A stretch of 41,284 bases of DNA from an uncultured Monoglobus sp. Lineage in GTDB: Bacteria; Bacillota; Clostridia; Monoglobales; Monoglobaceae. Every line of letters begins with the position of its first letter. Positions within the stretch are counted from its first letter, which is position 1. Of this stretch, positions 32,265 through 41,259 are shown in pieces. Location: the NCBI GenBank assembly GCA_947585115.1, contig CANPWW010000014.1, forward strand, positions 1 through 41,284, given 5' to 3'. The notes below the pieces were generated by a model. That model made no database searches. It worked only from the letters and a program-made list of their open reading frames with translations, and had not been told where the DNA came from. A program made the translations under genes and the position numbers.

Positions 32265-32548
32265 GCAACAATCCGAAATACATTGTAAAACTGACTTCGC
32301 AGTTTAAAAAGGATTATAAACGCGCTATCAAACGCGGTTTTGATATAGAGTTATTGGAAAATATCGTTAGAATTATAGCCTCGGGTGAAACGCTGCCCGA
32401 GGCATACAGAGATCACAGTCTTTCCGGCAGATGGTCCGGACATCGGGAATGTCACGTAGCGCCCGATTGGCTGCTGATTTACAAAATTGAAAATAATGTT
32501 CTGGTGCTGACCTTGTCCCGTACGGGCAGCCACAGCGATTTGTTTTAA
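32261..32548 (+). CDS. yafQ: Type II toxin, YafQ family mRNA interferase
   Basis: A 95-residue RelE-superfamily ribonuclease that cuts mRNA on the ribosome. H52, H65, D69 and H91 align with the catalytic H50, H63, D67 and H87 of E. coli YafQ, so the toxin looks intact. The motifs are YRDHSLSGRW, GHRECHVAPDWLLIYKI and LTLSRTGSHSDLF. Translation is coupled to the antitoxin by ATGA overlap. Its stop is only 13 nt before the start of a PL11 lyase gene with no visible promoter between, so the lyase may be co-transcribed with the toxin. Confidence 0.93.
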   Translation: MSNNPKYIVKLTSQFKKDYKRAIKRGFDIELLENIVRIIASGETLPEAYRDHSLSGRWSGHRECHVAPDWLLIYKIENNVLVLTLSRTGSHSDLF

Positions 32549-32561
32549 AAGGGAGATTTTT

Positions 32562-35500
32562 ATGAAAAAAAGATTGTTTGGTATCGCTCTTGCGCTGTTT
32601 GTGATTTTTTCGGCGCTGCCTTCGTCAGCGGCCTCCGATGCGGCAGCGGAGCCTCAAAAAGAGCTCATCGGACGCGGCGCGATCGGCGCGGTAAATCCCG
32701 CGGGCGGCGTGTACCTCACGTGGCGCCTGCTTGAAAACGAGCCCTTAGGCAGCGTGAGCTTTAACGTCTACAAAAACGGAGCGCTTCTCGCAAACGTGAA
32801 GAACACCAATTACATCGATGCGGACGGCGCCAAGACTGACGCGTATAATGTTTCGGCCGTGGTCTGCGGAGCGGAGGGCGAGAAGTCGCCCGACATCGCG
32901 ATCCTTGACGGATACGCCGACAAGGGCTACGAAAAGGCGCCCTACGCATATTTTGATATTCCCGTAAACATTCCGCCCGACGGCAACGGAGCGACCTACA
33001 ACGCGCCAGACACAAGCGGCGGTCAGAGCGGCGGCCCGAATGATGTTTCGGTGGGCGATGTGGACGGCGACGGAATTTATGAGATAATCTTAAAGTGGGA
33101 CCCTTCAAATTCAAAGGATAATTCCCAAAACGGCGTGACCGGAAATGTTTATATCGACTGCTATGAGTACGACGGAACACAGCTCTGGCGCATTGATCTG
33201 GGCAGAAATATACGTGCCGGCGCCCACTATACCCAATTTCAGGTATACGACTACGATGGAGACGGCAAGGCGGAAGTCGCGATGCGCACCGCGCCCGGCT
33301 CGAAGGACGGCAGCGGGGCGTACGTGACCGAGGTCGGCGTGAATGACGCGATAAAGAAAGCCGACAACACTAAAACATACATAAATTCAAAGGGTCAGGT
33401 CATAGAAAATCCTGAGTATCTGACGATTTTTAGCGGCGAGACCGGAAAGGCTATGCAGACGATAGAGTACGAGCCCGCGAGAGGCTCGGCGAGCGCCTGG
33501 GGCAAAGACAGCTACGGCGGCCGCTCTGAGCGTTTTCTGGCGGGAACCGCGTATCTTGACGGAGTGCACCCCAGCATGATCTTTGCCAGAGGCTACTATC
33601 AGCGCTCGTCAATGGTTGCCTATGACTGGGACGGCAAGGATCTTAAAAAGCGCTGGCTGCTCGACAGCGGAATGGATACTAAAAATCCGTTCTACGGCCA
33701 GGGCAACCACAATCTGTCGGTGGCAGATATAGACAATGACGGCAAGGACGAGATCGTCTACGGCTCCTGCGCGGTCGACGACGACGGCACGGTGGCGCAT
33801 TCAATGGGCTGGGGCCACGGCGACGCGCTGCATGTCTCGGATTTCGACAACGACGGGAAGCAGGAGATCTTCGCGCCCCTTGAGGAAGAACCCAATTGGG
33901 GAATAGGCTTCCGCGAGGCGGACGGCACCGAGATATGGCACTACAAAGCATCGGACGACGACGGCCGCGGCGCCATGGCGTATTTCAGCCGCAAGTATGG
34001 CGTGCTCGCGTGGGACGGCGCTTTCGGTATAAGAACAATAGACGGAACTCTTATAAATAATAATCCTAAGCAGGACAACGAATGGTCAAACGCCAACTTC
34101 CCGATTTACTGGGACGGTGATTTATGCAGCGAGCATTTTGACGGAAACAGAATAAGCAAGTTTAACGATGACACCGCCTCGTTCGGCAGATTTATGAATT
34201 TTTCCGGGACCGCTTATAACAATACCACCAAAAAGAACCCTTGTCTGCAGGCCGATCTGTTCGGCGACTGGCGCGAGGAGCTGATCCTGAGGCGGGCCGA
34301 CAACGCGGCGCTCAGGGTGATCATGTCGCTTTGTCCGACGGATTATATGTTCACCACATTTCTTCAGGATCACCAGTACAGAATGGCGGTTGCGTGGCAG
34401 AACACGGCCTACAACCAGCCGCCTCACCAGAGTTATTATATAGGCTATGACAAAGACGCCGCTGAGTCGACCGTGAACGTGAAGGACAGCGGCGGCAATC
34501 CCGTTGCAAATGCGTCTGTGACTCTCAGCGGCCCCAATGTGAGGTACGGTCTCACGGGAGCCGACGGCACAGCGGCTTTCAGGGTCGAAAACGGCGATTA
34601 CACGGTTTCGGCGGAGTGCGAAGGATATGTCACAGAGGAAACCGCCGTAAAAGTTGACGGCGCCTCAAAAACGGAGCTCACGCTCGAAAAAGAGGTAAAC
34701 ATAGGCGATATATGGAACTTTGACGATCTCGCGATCGGCAAAACGGTTGAGGACGGCGAGACAGTCTCAAACGAAAACGGGAAAAATATCACTGTAAAAT
34801 TCGGCACCTCGGCTGAGGCGGGCGGAACCGCCCCGTCGATCGAGAGCCGTGACGGCGGCGGTTACCTGAAGCTGACCGACAAGAACGGAAAACAGGACGG
34901 CTGGTCGTATTCGCCCGAGGCTCCGATCGACTATGACAAGCTTGTTATAGAAATTGACTTCACGGTCGGCGAGACCGACAGCGGCGTCCAGCTTCTCAGG
35001 GTGCTTGACAAAAACAACGTTCCCGAGAGTCTGGCCTACAGCGGCTCCGACGGCAGGGCTTTTGATATCATAACAGGCGACGGCACGCTCACTTTCACCG
35101 ACTATCTCTCAAAGGGCAAGAATGATACAAGCGCCAAAACCGCCGCGGTATCGGGATTCAAGCTTTCGGCGAACAAGTGGTACTCGCTGAAGCTGGTATA
35201 TTCAAGAAGCGCCGACAGCGTCAAGGTGTTTACCAAAAACGCCTCGGACACAGCCTACACCCCGAGAGACACGTTTGTGCTCGGCGGCACTTCGCCGAAA
35301 GGAGAGGTGCCCAAGCTCTCGCCAACATCCATTCTCACAAACACCAGAGGCTCGGCGAGCACAAATCTCGGAATAGACAATATATTCATCGGCACGACCG
35401 GAGCGGCTCCGAAACCCCTCGCATACACGATCAACAGCGCCTATGCGTCGGGCAGATTCGTGACCGTCAGCGTCACAAAGAATTTCGATTCGGGCGCCGA

Positions 35501-35696
35501 AAACGACACGCTTATAGCCGCGTCATATAATAAGTACAGCGGCGCTCTAACAGATTTCAATTCGGCTGAGCTTGCTGTGAGCGTCGGTGAGACAAAAGAG
35601 GTCGTCCTCGATCTCACATCTACCGAGACAGACGAGATCTCGGCCTATATCTGGAACGGCTTTGACGAAATAAAGCCGCTCGCGAATAAAAAATAA
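32562..35696 (+). CDS. Secreted rhamnogalacturonan lyase, PL11 family, multimodular
   Basis: A 1044-residue protein. The signal peptide is cleaved near residue 24 (LFVIFSALPSSAAS). The PL11 catalytic domain (~37-628) is an eight-bladed propeller type: GRGAIGAVNPAGGVYLTWRLL at its start, repeated DVDGDGIYEIILKW / DIDNDGKDEIVYGS / DFDNDGKQEIF calcium-type loops, and QPPHQSYYIGYD at its end. It cleaves the alternating rhamnose-galacturonate backbone of rhamnogalacturonan I outside the cell. A carboxypeptidase-regulatory-like beta domain (~633-708), a LamG-like/CBM-like module (~715-945) and a C-terminal module (~953-1044, YTINSAY...AYIWNGFDEIKPL) follow. No LPXTG, SLH or dockerin is seen. GGGAG precedes the start. 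Confidence 0.92.
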   Translation: MKKRLFGIALALFVIFSALPSSAASDAAAEPQKELIGRGAIGAVNPAGGVYLTWRLLENEPLGSVSFNVYKNGALLANVKNTNYIDADGAKTDAYNVSAVVCGAEGEKSPDIAILDGYADKGYEKAPYAYFDIPVNIPPDGNGATYNAPDTSGGQSGGPNDVSVGDVDGDGIYEIILKWDPSNSKDNSQNGVTGNVYIDCYEYDGTQLWRIDLGRNIRAGAHYTQFQVYDYDGDGKAEVAMRTAPGSKDGSGAYVTEVGVNDAIKKADNTKTYINSKGQVIENPEYLTIFSGETGKAMQTIEYEPARGSASAWGKDSYGGRSERFLAGTAYLDGVHPSMIFARGYYQRSSMVAYDWDGKDLKKRWLLDSGMDTKNPFYGQGNHNLSVADIDNDGKDEIVYGSCAVDDDGTVAHSMGWGHGDALHVSDFDNDGKQEIFAPLEEEPNWGIGFREADGTEIWHYKASDDDGRGAMAYFSRKYGVLAWDGAFGIRTIDGTLINNNPKQDNEWSNANFPIYWDGDLCSEHFDGNRISKFNDDTASFGRFMNFSGTAYNNTTKKNPCLQADLFGDWREELILRRADNAALRVIMSLCPTDYMFTTFLQDHQYRMAVAWQNTAYNQPPHQSYYIGYDKDAAESTVNVKDSGGNPVANASVTLSGPNVRYGLTGADGTAAFRVENGDYTVSAECEGYVTEETAVKVDGASKTELTLEKEVNIGDIWNFDDLAIGKTVEDGETVSNENGKNITVKFGTSAEAGGTAPSIESRDGGGYLKLTDKNGKQDGWSYSPEAPIDYDKLVIEIDFTVGETDSGVQLLRVLDKNNVPESLAYSGSDGRAFDIITGDGTLTFTDYLSKGKNDTSAKTAAVSGFKLSANKWYSLKLVYSRSADSVKVFTKNASDTAYTPRDTFVLGGTSPKGEVPKLSPTSILTNTRGSASTNLGIDNIFIGTTGAAPKPLAYTINSAYASGRFVTVSVTKNFDSGAENDTLIAASYNKYSGALTDFNSAELAVSVGETKEVVLDLTSTETDEISAYIWNGFDEIKPLANKK

Positions 35697-35703
35697 TATA
35701 GTT

Positions 35704-35738
35704 CTAATCACTATTCACTAATTACTAATCACTACGTT
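35704..35738 (+). repeat. Five-heptamer element, copy E
   Basis: Units CTAATCA, CTATTCA, CTAATTA, CTAATCA, CTACGTT. AGGAGG (35739-35744) follows without a gap and the ATG is at 35752. This is the same junction as in copy D upstream of an unrelated gene. The left flank differs from copies A and D: no G-tract or hairpin. Confidence 0.8.
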
Positions 35739-35751
35739 AGGAGGTAAAATT

Positions 35752-38700
35752 ATGAAAAAAAGGTTATTGAGTATCGCTATTTCGCTGTGTATGGTGATAA
35801 CAGCGCTGCCGGTTTTCGCAGTTGGCGAAGCTGAGGACGGCACAGCGAATGCCTCGGCTGATCTCGCGGCAAGACAAATGGAGTACCTGAATCGCGGCGG
35901 ATTCGCGGCGAACTTGACCTATGGCGGCGGAGTTTATTTAAGCTGGCGCCTTTTGGGCACCGAGCCGATGGACACGACGTTTAACGTTTACAAAAACGGC
36001 GCGGTTTTGGTTGAGAGCTATGAGCTTACAAATTACACCGACCCGGCGGGAACGGCGGATGACAAATATTCCGTCGCGCCTGTAATAGGCGGCGTCGAGG
36101 GTGCGAAAAGCGAAGAGTTCCCGATGCTGAACGGAATTCGAGACAAGGATTGGAAAAATTCGCCCTACGCCTATTTTGACATTCCCGTGCAGATACCGCC
36201 GCTTAACACTGCCAAAAGCTATGAGGCAAACGATGCCTCGGTGGGTGATGTGGACGGCGACGGCGAATACGAGATAATACTCAAATGGGAACCCGATGAC
36301 GCCAAAGACAGCGCCTCCGGCGGTGTCACCGACCGCGTGTATCTTGACTGCTATGAGATGGACGGCACAATGCTTTGGCGGATCGATCTGGGCAGAAACA
36401 TCAGAGCCGGCCAGCACTACACTCAGTTTCAGGTTTTTGATTATGACGGAGACGGCAAGGCCGAGATGGCGGTCAAGACTGCGCCCGGCTCGATCGACGG
36501 CAGGGGCAACTATGTGTCCGACGCGGGAAACACCGATGAGATCAGGAATACCAACAACGAGGCGAGCTATATAGGTTCAAACGGCCACATAACGGGCGGC
36601 CCCGAGTATCTCACCATATTTAACGGAGAGAGCGGCGCGGCAATGCAGACGATAAACTATCACGCGCCGGTCGGAAACGTGCGCGACTGGGGAGACAGCG
36701 ATTATAACCGTTCGGACAGATATTTGGCGGGAACCGCGTATCTTGACGGCGTGCATCCCAGCCTGATCGAGTGCCGCGGATATTACGGAAAATCCGTTGT
36801 GGCCGCTTATACGTGGGACGGAAAAGACCTCAAGCAGAGCTGGATCATAGACAGCACAAGCAATTCTGACAATGATTTCTACGGTCAGGGCAATCATAAC
36901 CTTTCGGTCGCAGACCTTGATAACGACGGCAAAGACGAGATAATTTACGGCTCGGCGGCGCTTGACGACAACGGCAAAGTCTTGTGGTCGGCAAAGAACT
37001 CAAGCGGCAGAAAGCTGGGCCACGGCGACGCGCTGCACGTGTCCGACTTTGACAACGACGGTGAGCAGGAAGTTTTCAAAGTCCTCGAGGACAGCCCGAC
37101 GTGGGGCAGAGTGTTCATAAACGGCTCCGATGGCAAGATCATCTGGTACGAGACCACCACCGGCGACGACGGCCGAGGCATCATGGACTATTTCAGCAAG
37201 CAGTACGGCGTGCTGGCATGGGACTCCGGCCTTAACACCAGAACTATGAGCGGCGAGATAGTTAATTTCGGTTCATACAACTCGAGAAATGAGTTGGTCA
37301 CCGTGCAGGACGGACAATATCCCAACTTTGCGATCTATTGGGACGGCGATCTGTGCAGAGAGCATTTCAGCGAAGGCAGACTGAGCAAATGGAACGACGG
37401 CGAATATAGGGTAAATGACTACAATAAACAGCCCGCTTTTGATAAAAACGGCGATCCGTTGATAAACAAGGGCGGTCTCAGCCGTCTCTGGTCGACATGG
37501 ACTTCAAATCCCGTTTCTACAAACAACAGCACCAAAGCCGTTCCCTGCCTTCAGGCGGATCTGTTCGGCGACTGGCGCGAGGAGCTTGTGCTGAGGCACA
37601 GCGACAATACCGCGTTGAGAGTGTTCACATCACTTACGCCCAGCGATTATAAATTCACAACGTTTATGCACGACAGCCAGTACCGCTGCGCTATAGCATG
37701 GCAGAACACCGCGTATAACCAGCCGCCTCACCAGAGCTATTATATCGGCTATGATAAAAAAGGTGATTATGTTCAGCCGAATATCTATGTCAAGGATCTT
37801 GATCCAGAGGTTGTGTTCACCGTGACGGATACTGCCGGCAATCCCGCGGCGGGCGTCAGCGTGAGCATCGGCGAAACATCCAAGGTCACGGACAAAGACG
37901 GCGTTGTCTCGCTCAGGATCCCGGCGGGAACATACACATACACGGCGGATTCCGAAAACTATAACGTTGTCACCGGCGAGATAACGGTCGCCTCAGGACA
38001 GACAAACACCAAATCTATCCGGCTCGTTGAGATCCCCGACAGCGTTATCACGGTAACAAGCGGCGGCAGCCCGGTGTCGGGCGCGGCGGTCACGATTAAC
38101 AAAAAGACCGTCAAGAGCGGAGCGGACGGCAAAATAACCATAAAGCTCCGCGCGGGCGAGTATGACTACACCGCCGTATGCCGCAAATATAACACAAAGA
38201 CAGACAAGCTGACGGTCGCCGAGAGCGGCTCGACCGATCTTTCAATCGAATTGGAAGCCATAGACTATGTATACGACAGCGATAAAGACACAAACGGCAG
38301 CAAATTCGTATACAGCGGCGACGGAGCCGCGCTTTCGTTCAGCGGCGGACAGTGGACCTTCAACCAGAACAGCACCGACGGCGGCAGAAAATTCGGCGGT
38401 GACTTTGACATGTCGGACGGCGGCAATATGACCTTTGAGATGACATACAACACAGGCGGCGTTAAGGACTCGTCAGGTGATTGGAAGTGGGCCGGAAGAG
38501 CGTATACCCACCACATTGAGTTCCTTGACTACTACGGCAAGGTTCTGCTGGGAATAAGCCAGGAATATAAGGAAACAGGCGCGCAGGAGGTTCAGTATTA
38601 TACCGGCACCAAGTCGAAAACCGCCGTTAAAACAGGAACGGTTGTCGGCGGCCCCAACATCACGGCCCGCAGCGCTTCGACATGGACGATAACGCTGAAC

Positions 38701-40137
38701 GCCGACCTTAAAAACAAAAAAGCCGAGCTGCGTCTTATGGACGAGGCGGGCGAAAACGGATATATAATCAGCGATATTCCGATCGACGTTACCTCGTTCT
38801 CAAGAGTTGAGATCGGCTCGACTGCCTCGGGCAATGTCACTTGGTCGCCCAGAGTCAGCAAGGTTCTCTATAAATCGGACTGCGTAAATAATTCGACGCC
38901 CGCGCCTCCGCCGCCAACGCTTGCCCCGACACCCACGCCCACTCCGATTCCCATGAAGGGTGAGACATGGAACTTCAATAATATAGACGAGGCGGCAACA
39001 TATGAAGACGGCGCGAAGATCGCAAACGAAAACGGAGAGTCGCTGACCGTGAACTATTCAACAAAAAATACGGCTCCATCAATTGCAAAGAGAGCCGACG
39101 GAGATAACTATTTCGCGATCAATGATAAGGGCGCCGGTCAGGACGGCTGGACATACACACCCGAAAGCCCGATCGACTCCGAGCTTATCGTAGTTGAAGA
39201 GGAGTTTAAAATGGGTGACGCCGATAAGGACACGGTACTGCTGAGATTATATGATAATAAGAACGCAAGCACGAGCAATACATATACCGATAAAAATGAC
39301 GGCAGAGCCTTTGAGATAAAGACCGGTTCGGGCAATCTGAAATTCAGTGATTACTTCTCAAAGGGAAGCAGCGACACCAAGGGCCTTGATCAGGACGTTT
39401 CGGGCTTTACCTTTGAAAAGGATAAGTGGTACGGTGTTAAAGTCGAATACGCCAAAGCGGATAACAGCGTGACGGTCTACACAAAGCCTGACGGCGGCGC
39501 GTATACCAAGAGAAACACGTTCACGCTCGGCTCCGGAACAACAACCAAAGGCGAGGTTCCGGCTTTGGCGCCCACCGGATTCGCGTGCTCCACGCGAGGA
39601 AGCGCGGCAAATGTCTTGGGAATTGACAATGTTTATATAGGTTACGCGGCAAGCGAGCCCGACCCGACTGCCACTCCGGGAACAGTTGAACCCACGGAGA
39701 CGCCGAGCGCAAGCGAGCCTACGGAGACACCGAGCGTAACCGAGCCTACGGAGACACCGTGCGTAACCGAGCCCACGGAGACGCCGAGCGCAAGTGAGCA
39801 GCCCGGCGAGACGCCGTCCGCGTCCGAGGCTCCAAAGCCGGAGTACGCCTACACGATCAACAGCGTGACGCCGTCGGTCGAGGGCGAGACGAGAAGCGTC
39901 AATGTGAACATCACAAAGAACTTTGACGCGGGCGATGATAATAAGCTGTTTGTCGCCTCATACAGTTCGGACGAGATAATGACCGCGGTAGGGCTCGATG
40001 ATATTGAGGCCGAGATCGGCGAGACGATTGATATAAACATCCCAATCGCGTACTTGGACGGCGACGTAGTGCTTGCCTATGTATGGAACGGCCTGAGCGA
40101 GATCAAGCCGCTCACGGACCCGTACAAAATGAAATAA
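35752..40137 (+). CDS. Large secreted rhamnogalacturonan lyase, PL11 family
   Basis: A 1461-residue paralogue of the preceding lyase, with a signal peptide ending near 24 (VITALPVFAVG). The PL11 domain spans ~45-668: RGGFAANLTYGGGVYLSWRLL, DVDGDGEYEIILKWEPDD, DNDGKDEIIYGSAAL, QPPHQSYYIGYD. Two regulatory-like beta domains follow (~686-757, ~764-835), then a ~200-residue unknown beta module (~838-1042). A Pro/Thr linker leads to a LamG-like module (~1073-1299) paired with that of the first lyase, a 9-residue repeat linker (~1313-1358) and the shared terminal module (~1364-1461, YAYTINSV...AYVWNGLSEIKPL). It lacks anchoring signals. AGGAGG abuts heptamer copy E. A terminator follows. Confidence 0.92.
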   Translation: MKKRLLSIAISLCMVITALPVFAVGEAEDGTANASADLAARQMEYLNRGGFAANLTYGGGVYLSWRLLGTEPMDTTFNVYKNGAVLVESYELTNYTDPAGTADDKYSVAPVIGGVEGAKSEEFPMLNGIRDKDWKNSPYAYFDIPVQIPPLNTAKSYEANDASVGDVDGDGEYEIILKWEPDDAKDSASGGVTDRVYLDCYEMDGTMLWRIDLGRNIRAGQHYTQFQVFDYDGDGKAEMAVKTAPGSIDGRGNYVSDAGNTDEIRNTNNEASYIGSNGHITGGPEYLTIFNGESGAAMQTINYHAPVGNVRDWGDSDYNRSDRYLAGTAYLDGVHPSLIECRGYYGKSVVAAYTWDGKDLKQSWIIDSTSNSDNDFYGQGNHNLSVADLDNDGKDEIIYGSAALDDNGKVLWSAKNSSGRKLGHGDALHVSDFDNDGEQEVFKVLEDSPTWGRVFINGSDGKIIWYETTTGDDGRGIMDYFSKQYGVLAWDSGLNTRTMSGEIVNFGSYNSRNELVTVQDGQYPNFAIYWDGDLCREHFSEGRLSKWNDGEYRVNDYNKQPAFDKNGDPLINKGGLSRLWSTWTSNPVSTNNSTKAVPCLQADLFGDWREELVLRHSDNTALRVFTSLTPSDYKFTTFMHDSQYRCAIAWQNTAYNQPPHQSYYIGYDKKGDYVQPNIYVKDLDPEVVFTVTDTAGNPAAGVSVSIGETSKVTDKDGVVSLRIPAGTYTYTADSENYNVVTGEITVASGQTNTKSIRLVEIPDSVITVTSGGSPVSGAAVTINKKTVKSGADGKITIKLRAGEYDYTAVCRKYNTKTDKLTVAESGSTDLSIELEAIDYVYDSDKDTNGSKFVYSGDGAALSFSGGQWTFNQNSTDGGRKFGGDFDMSDGGNMTFEMTYNTGGVKDSSGDWKWAGRAYTHHIEFLDYYGKVLLGISQEYKETGAQEVQYYTGTKSKTAVKTGTVVGGPNITARSASTWTITLNADLKNKKAELRLMDEAGENGYIISDIPIDVTSFSRVEIGSTASGNVTWSPRVSKVLYKSDCVNNSTPAPPPPTLAPTPTPTPIPMKGETWNFNNIDEAATYEDGAKIANENGESLTVNYSTKNTAPSIAKRADGDNYFAINDKGAGQDGWTYTPESPIDSELIVVEEEFKMGDADKDTVLLRLYDNKNASTSNTYTDKNDGRAFEIKTGSGNLKFSDYFSKGSSDTKGLDQDVSGFTFEKDKWYGVKVEYAKADNSVTVYTKPDGGAYTKRNTFTLGSGTTTKGEVPALAPTGFACSTRGSAANVLGIDNVYIGYAASEPDPTATPGTVEPTETPSASEPTETPSVTEPTETPCVTEPTETPSASEQPGETPSASEAPKPEYAYTINSVTPSVEGETRSVNVNITKNFDAGDDNKLFVASYSSDEIMTAVGLDDIEAEIGETIDINIPIAYLDGDVVLAYVWNGLSEIKPLTDPYKMK
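39688..39825 (+). repeat. 27-bp in-frame tandem repeat coding a Pro/Thr/Glu linker
   Basis: Four 9-codon units EPTETP-(S/C)-(A/V)-(S/T) at 39688, 39715, 39742 and 39769, then a variant EQPGETPSAS to 39825. It encodes a flexible linker between the LamG-like and terminal modules of the second lyase. One unit carries an unusual Cys. Confidence 0.9.
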
Positions 40138-40143
40138 GTTAAG

Positions 40144-40177
40144 AAAATCGGCTCCCGAAAAATGGGAGCCGATTTTT
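40144..40177. terminator. Bidirectional terminator between the PL11 lyase and DUF11 genes
   Basis: A 13-bp perfect stem, AAAATCGGCTCCC (40144-40156) with GGGAGCCGATTTT (40164-40176), has a 7-nt loop. There are T-runs on both strands, serving the convergent genes. Confidence 0.9.
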
Positions 40178-40184
40178 ACGCGGT

Positions 40185-41042
40185 TTAGGAGATAGTTCCG
40201 GTAACTTCGATAGTGATGGTTCCGGGGCCGCTATTAGATGCCGCGGGCACATTGAGAGTGATCTGACTTCCGCCTTTGGGGAAAGTGAGAGTGTTGGTCG
40301 GAGCCGCGACCTCGTAATCATCCGGCGAGGCGGCAACGGGACCGCTGCCGATGTCGTAGGATATTGACGTCACGCTGAACTCGCTCGGAAGCATATCGGT
40401 CAGCACCACGCTGTTCGCGGGGCCCGTGCCGCTGTTTATCAGCGTGAAGGTGTAGGTCAGACTGTCGCCCGATACCACGCTGTCCTGATCCGCGGCTTTG
40501 AGGATAGCCACGTTGGCGTAGGGCTGAGGATTAATCGTCGCTTCGGCTGTCGCGGTGACGGCCGCTCCGCCCGCCGCTCCGCCGTTTGCCGTGGCGGTGA
40601 CCGTGTTTGTCACGGCCTCGCTCTGAGAAGGATCGAGCGTTGCGGCGTATACGATGATAAGATTGTCGCCGGGCTGCAAAACGGTTGTCGCCGAGAAGGT
40701 AACGTTTGTTTCGGCGGGAGCAGCCGTTCCGGTTATCGGATCGCCGTTTAAATAGAACTTTGCCGAGCCGCCCACGTAGATAAGGGGCTGTGAGCCGCTT
40801 TCGGCGTCGCCCAGGTCGTCGACCACGGACGGATTGTAAAGCGCTCCCGAGCCGGTGTTGTCAATGCGCACGATATACGTTCCGGCGGAGCCGGGCACGA
40901 TCGCGGGCGTGACCGCCGTCTTTGTCGCTTCCATGGTATACTGGTCAATAAGCGAGGTGTTTGTCTGATTGGAGAGCGCCGTCGCCTGCATGCCATTATC
41001 GCTGTAGGATATCTGCGCTCTGTTTGGAAGATTGGTTGCCAT
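40185..41042 (-). CDS. DUF11-repeat protein without signal peptide
   Basis: A 285-residue, Ala/Thr/Ser-rich, all-beta protein with two DUF11-type domains: about 30-160 (KTAVTPAIVPGSAGTYIVRIDNTGSGALYNPSVVDDLGD) and about 175-285 (VAILKAADQDSVVSGDSLTYTFTLINSGTGPANSVVLTDMLP). Such domains usually occur in surface proteins, yet the N-terminus MATNLPNRAQISYSDNGMQATALSN has no signal peptide or membrane helix. AAAGGAG precedes the ATG, so the start is firm. Upstream is a sequence fitting a sigma-K promoter. A mother-cell-made spore coat or crust role is inferred from these two points. The last residues TGTIS are close to the terminator. Confidence 0.75.
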   Translation of the reverse strand: MATNLPNRAQISYSDNGMQATALSNQTNTSLIDQYTMEATKTAVTPAIVPGSAGTYIVRIDNTGSGALYNPSVVDDLGDAESGSQPLIYVGGSAKFYLNGDPITGTAAPAETNVTFSATTVLQPGDNLIIVYAATLDPSQSEAVTNTVTATANGGAAGGAAVTATAEATINPQPYANVAILKAADQDSVVSGDSLTYTFTLINSGTGPANSVVLTDMLPSEFSVTSISYDIGSGPVAASPDDYEVAAPTNTLTFPKGGSQITLNVPAASNSGPGTITIEVTGTIS

Positions 41043-41095
41043 GTTTTATCTCTCCTTTTAATTTCTCATTTTGTATCATTTGGCGCGCCCGATAA

Positions 41096-41123
41096 TATCC
41101 TATGCCGTAATTTTACAAAAAGT
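41096..41123 (-). promoter_or_regulatory. Possible sigma-K (late sporulation) promoter of the DUF11 gene
   Basis: On the minus strand, CATAGGATA (complement of 41096-41104) matches the sigma-K -10 pattern CATA-N3-TA, with AC (complement of 41122-41123) 17 bp upstream as the -35. No good sigma-A promoter is seen in the same stretch. The pattern is short and could occur by chance. Confidence 0.35.
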
Positions 41124-41259
41124 GACAATAAAATTTTATTTAAGTAGGAAAAATAAAAACACCGCCAAAGTTTCATGCCTGCTTATAATAAAAAAGCCGC
41201 CCATAACGGCAATGTCATTAAGTTAAAAAAGACTAATAATGATTAAATAGTATACAGGG

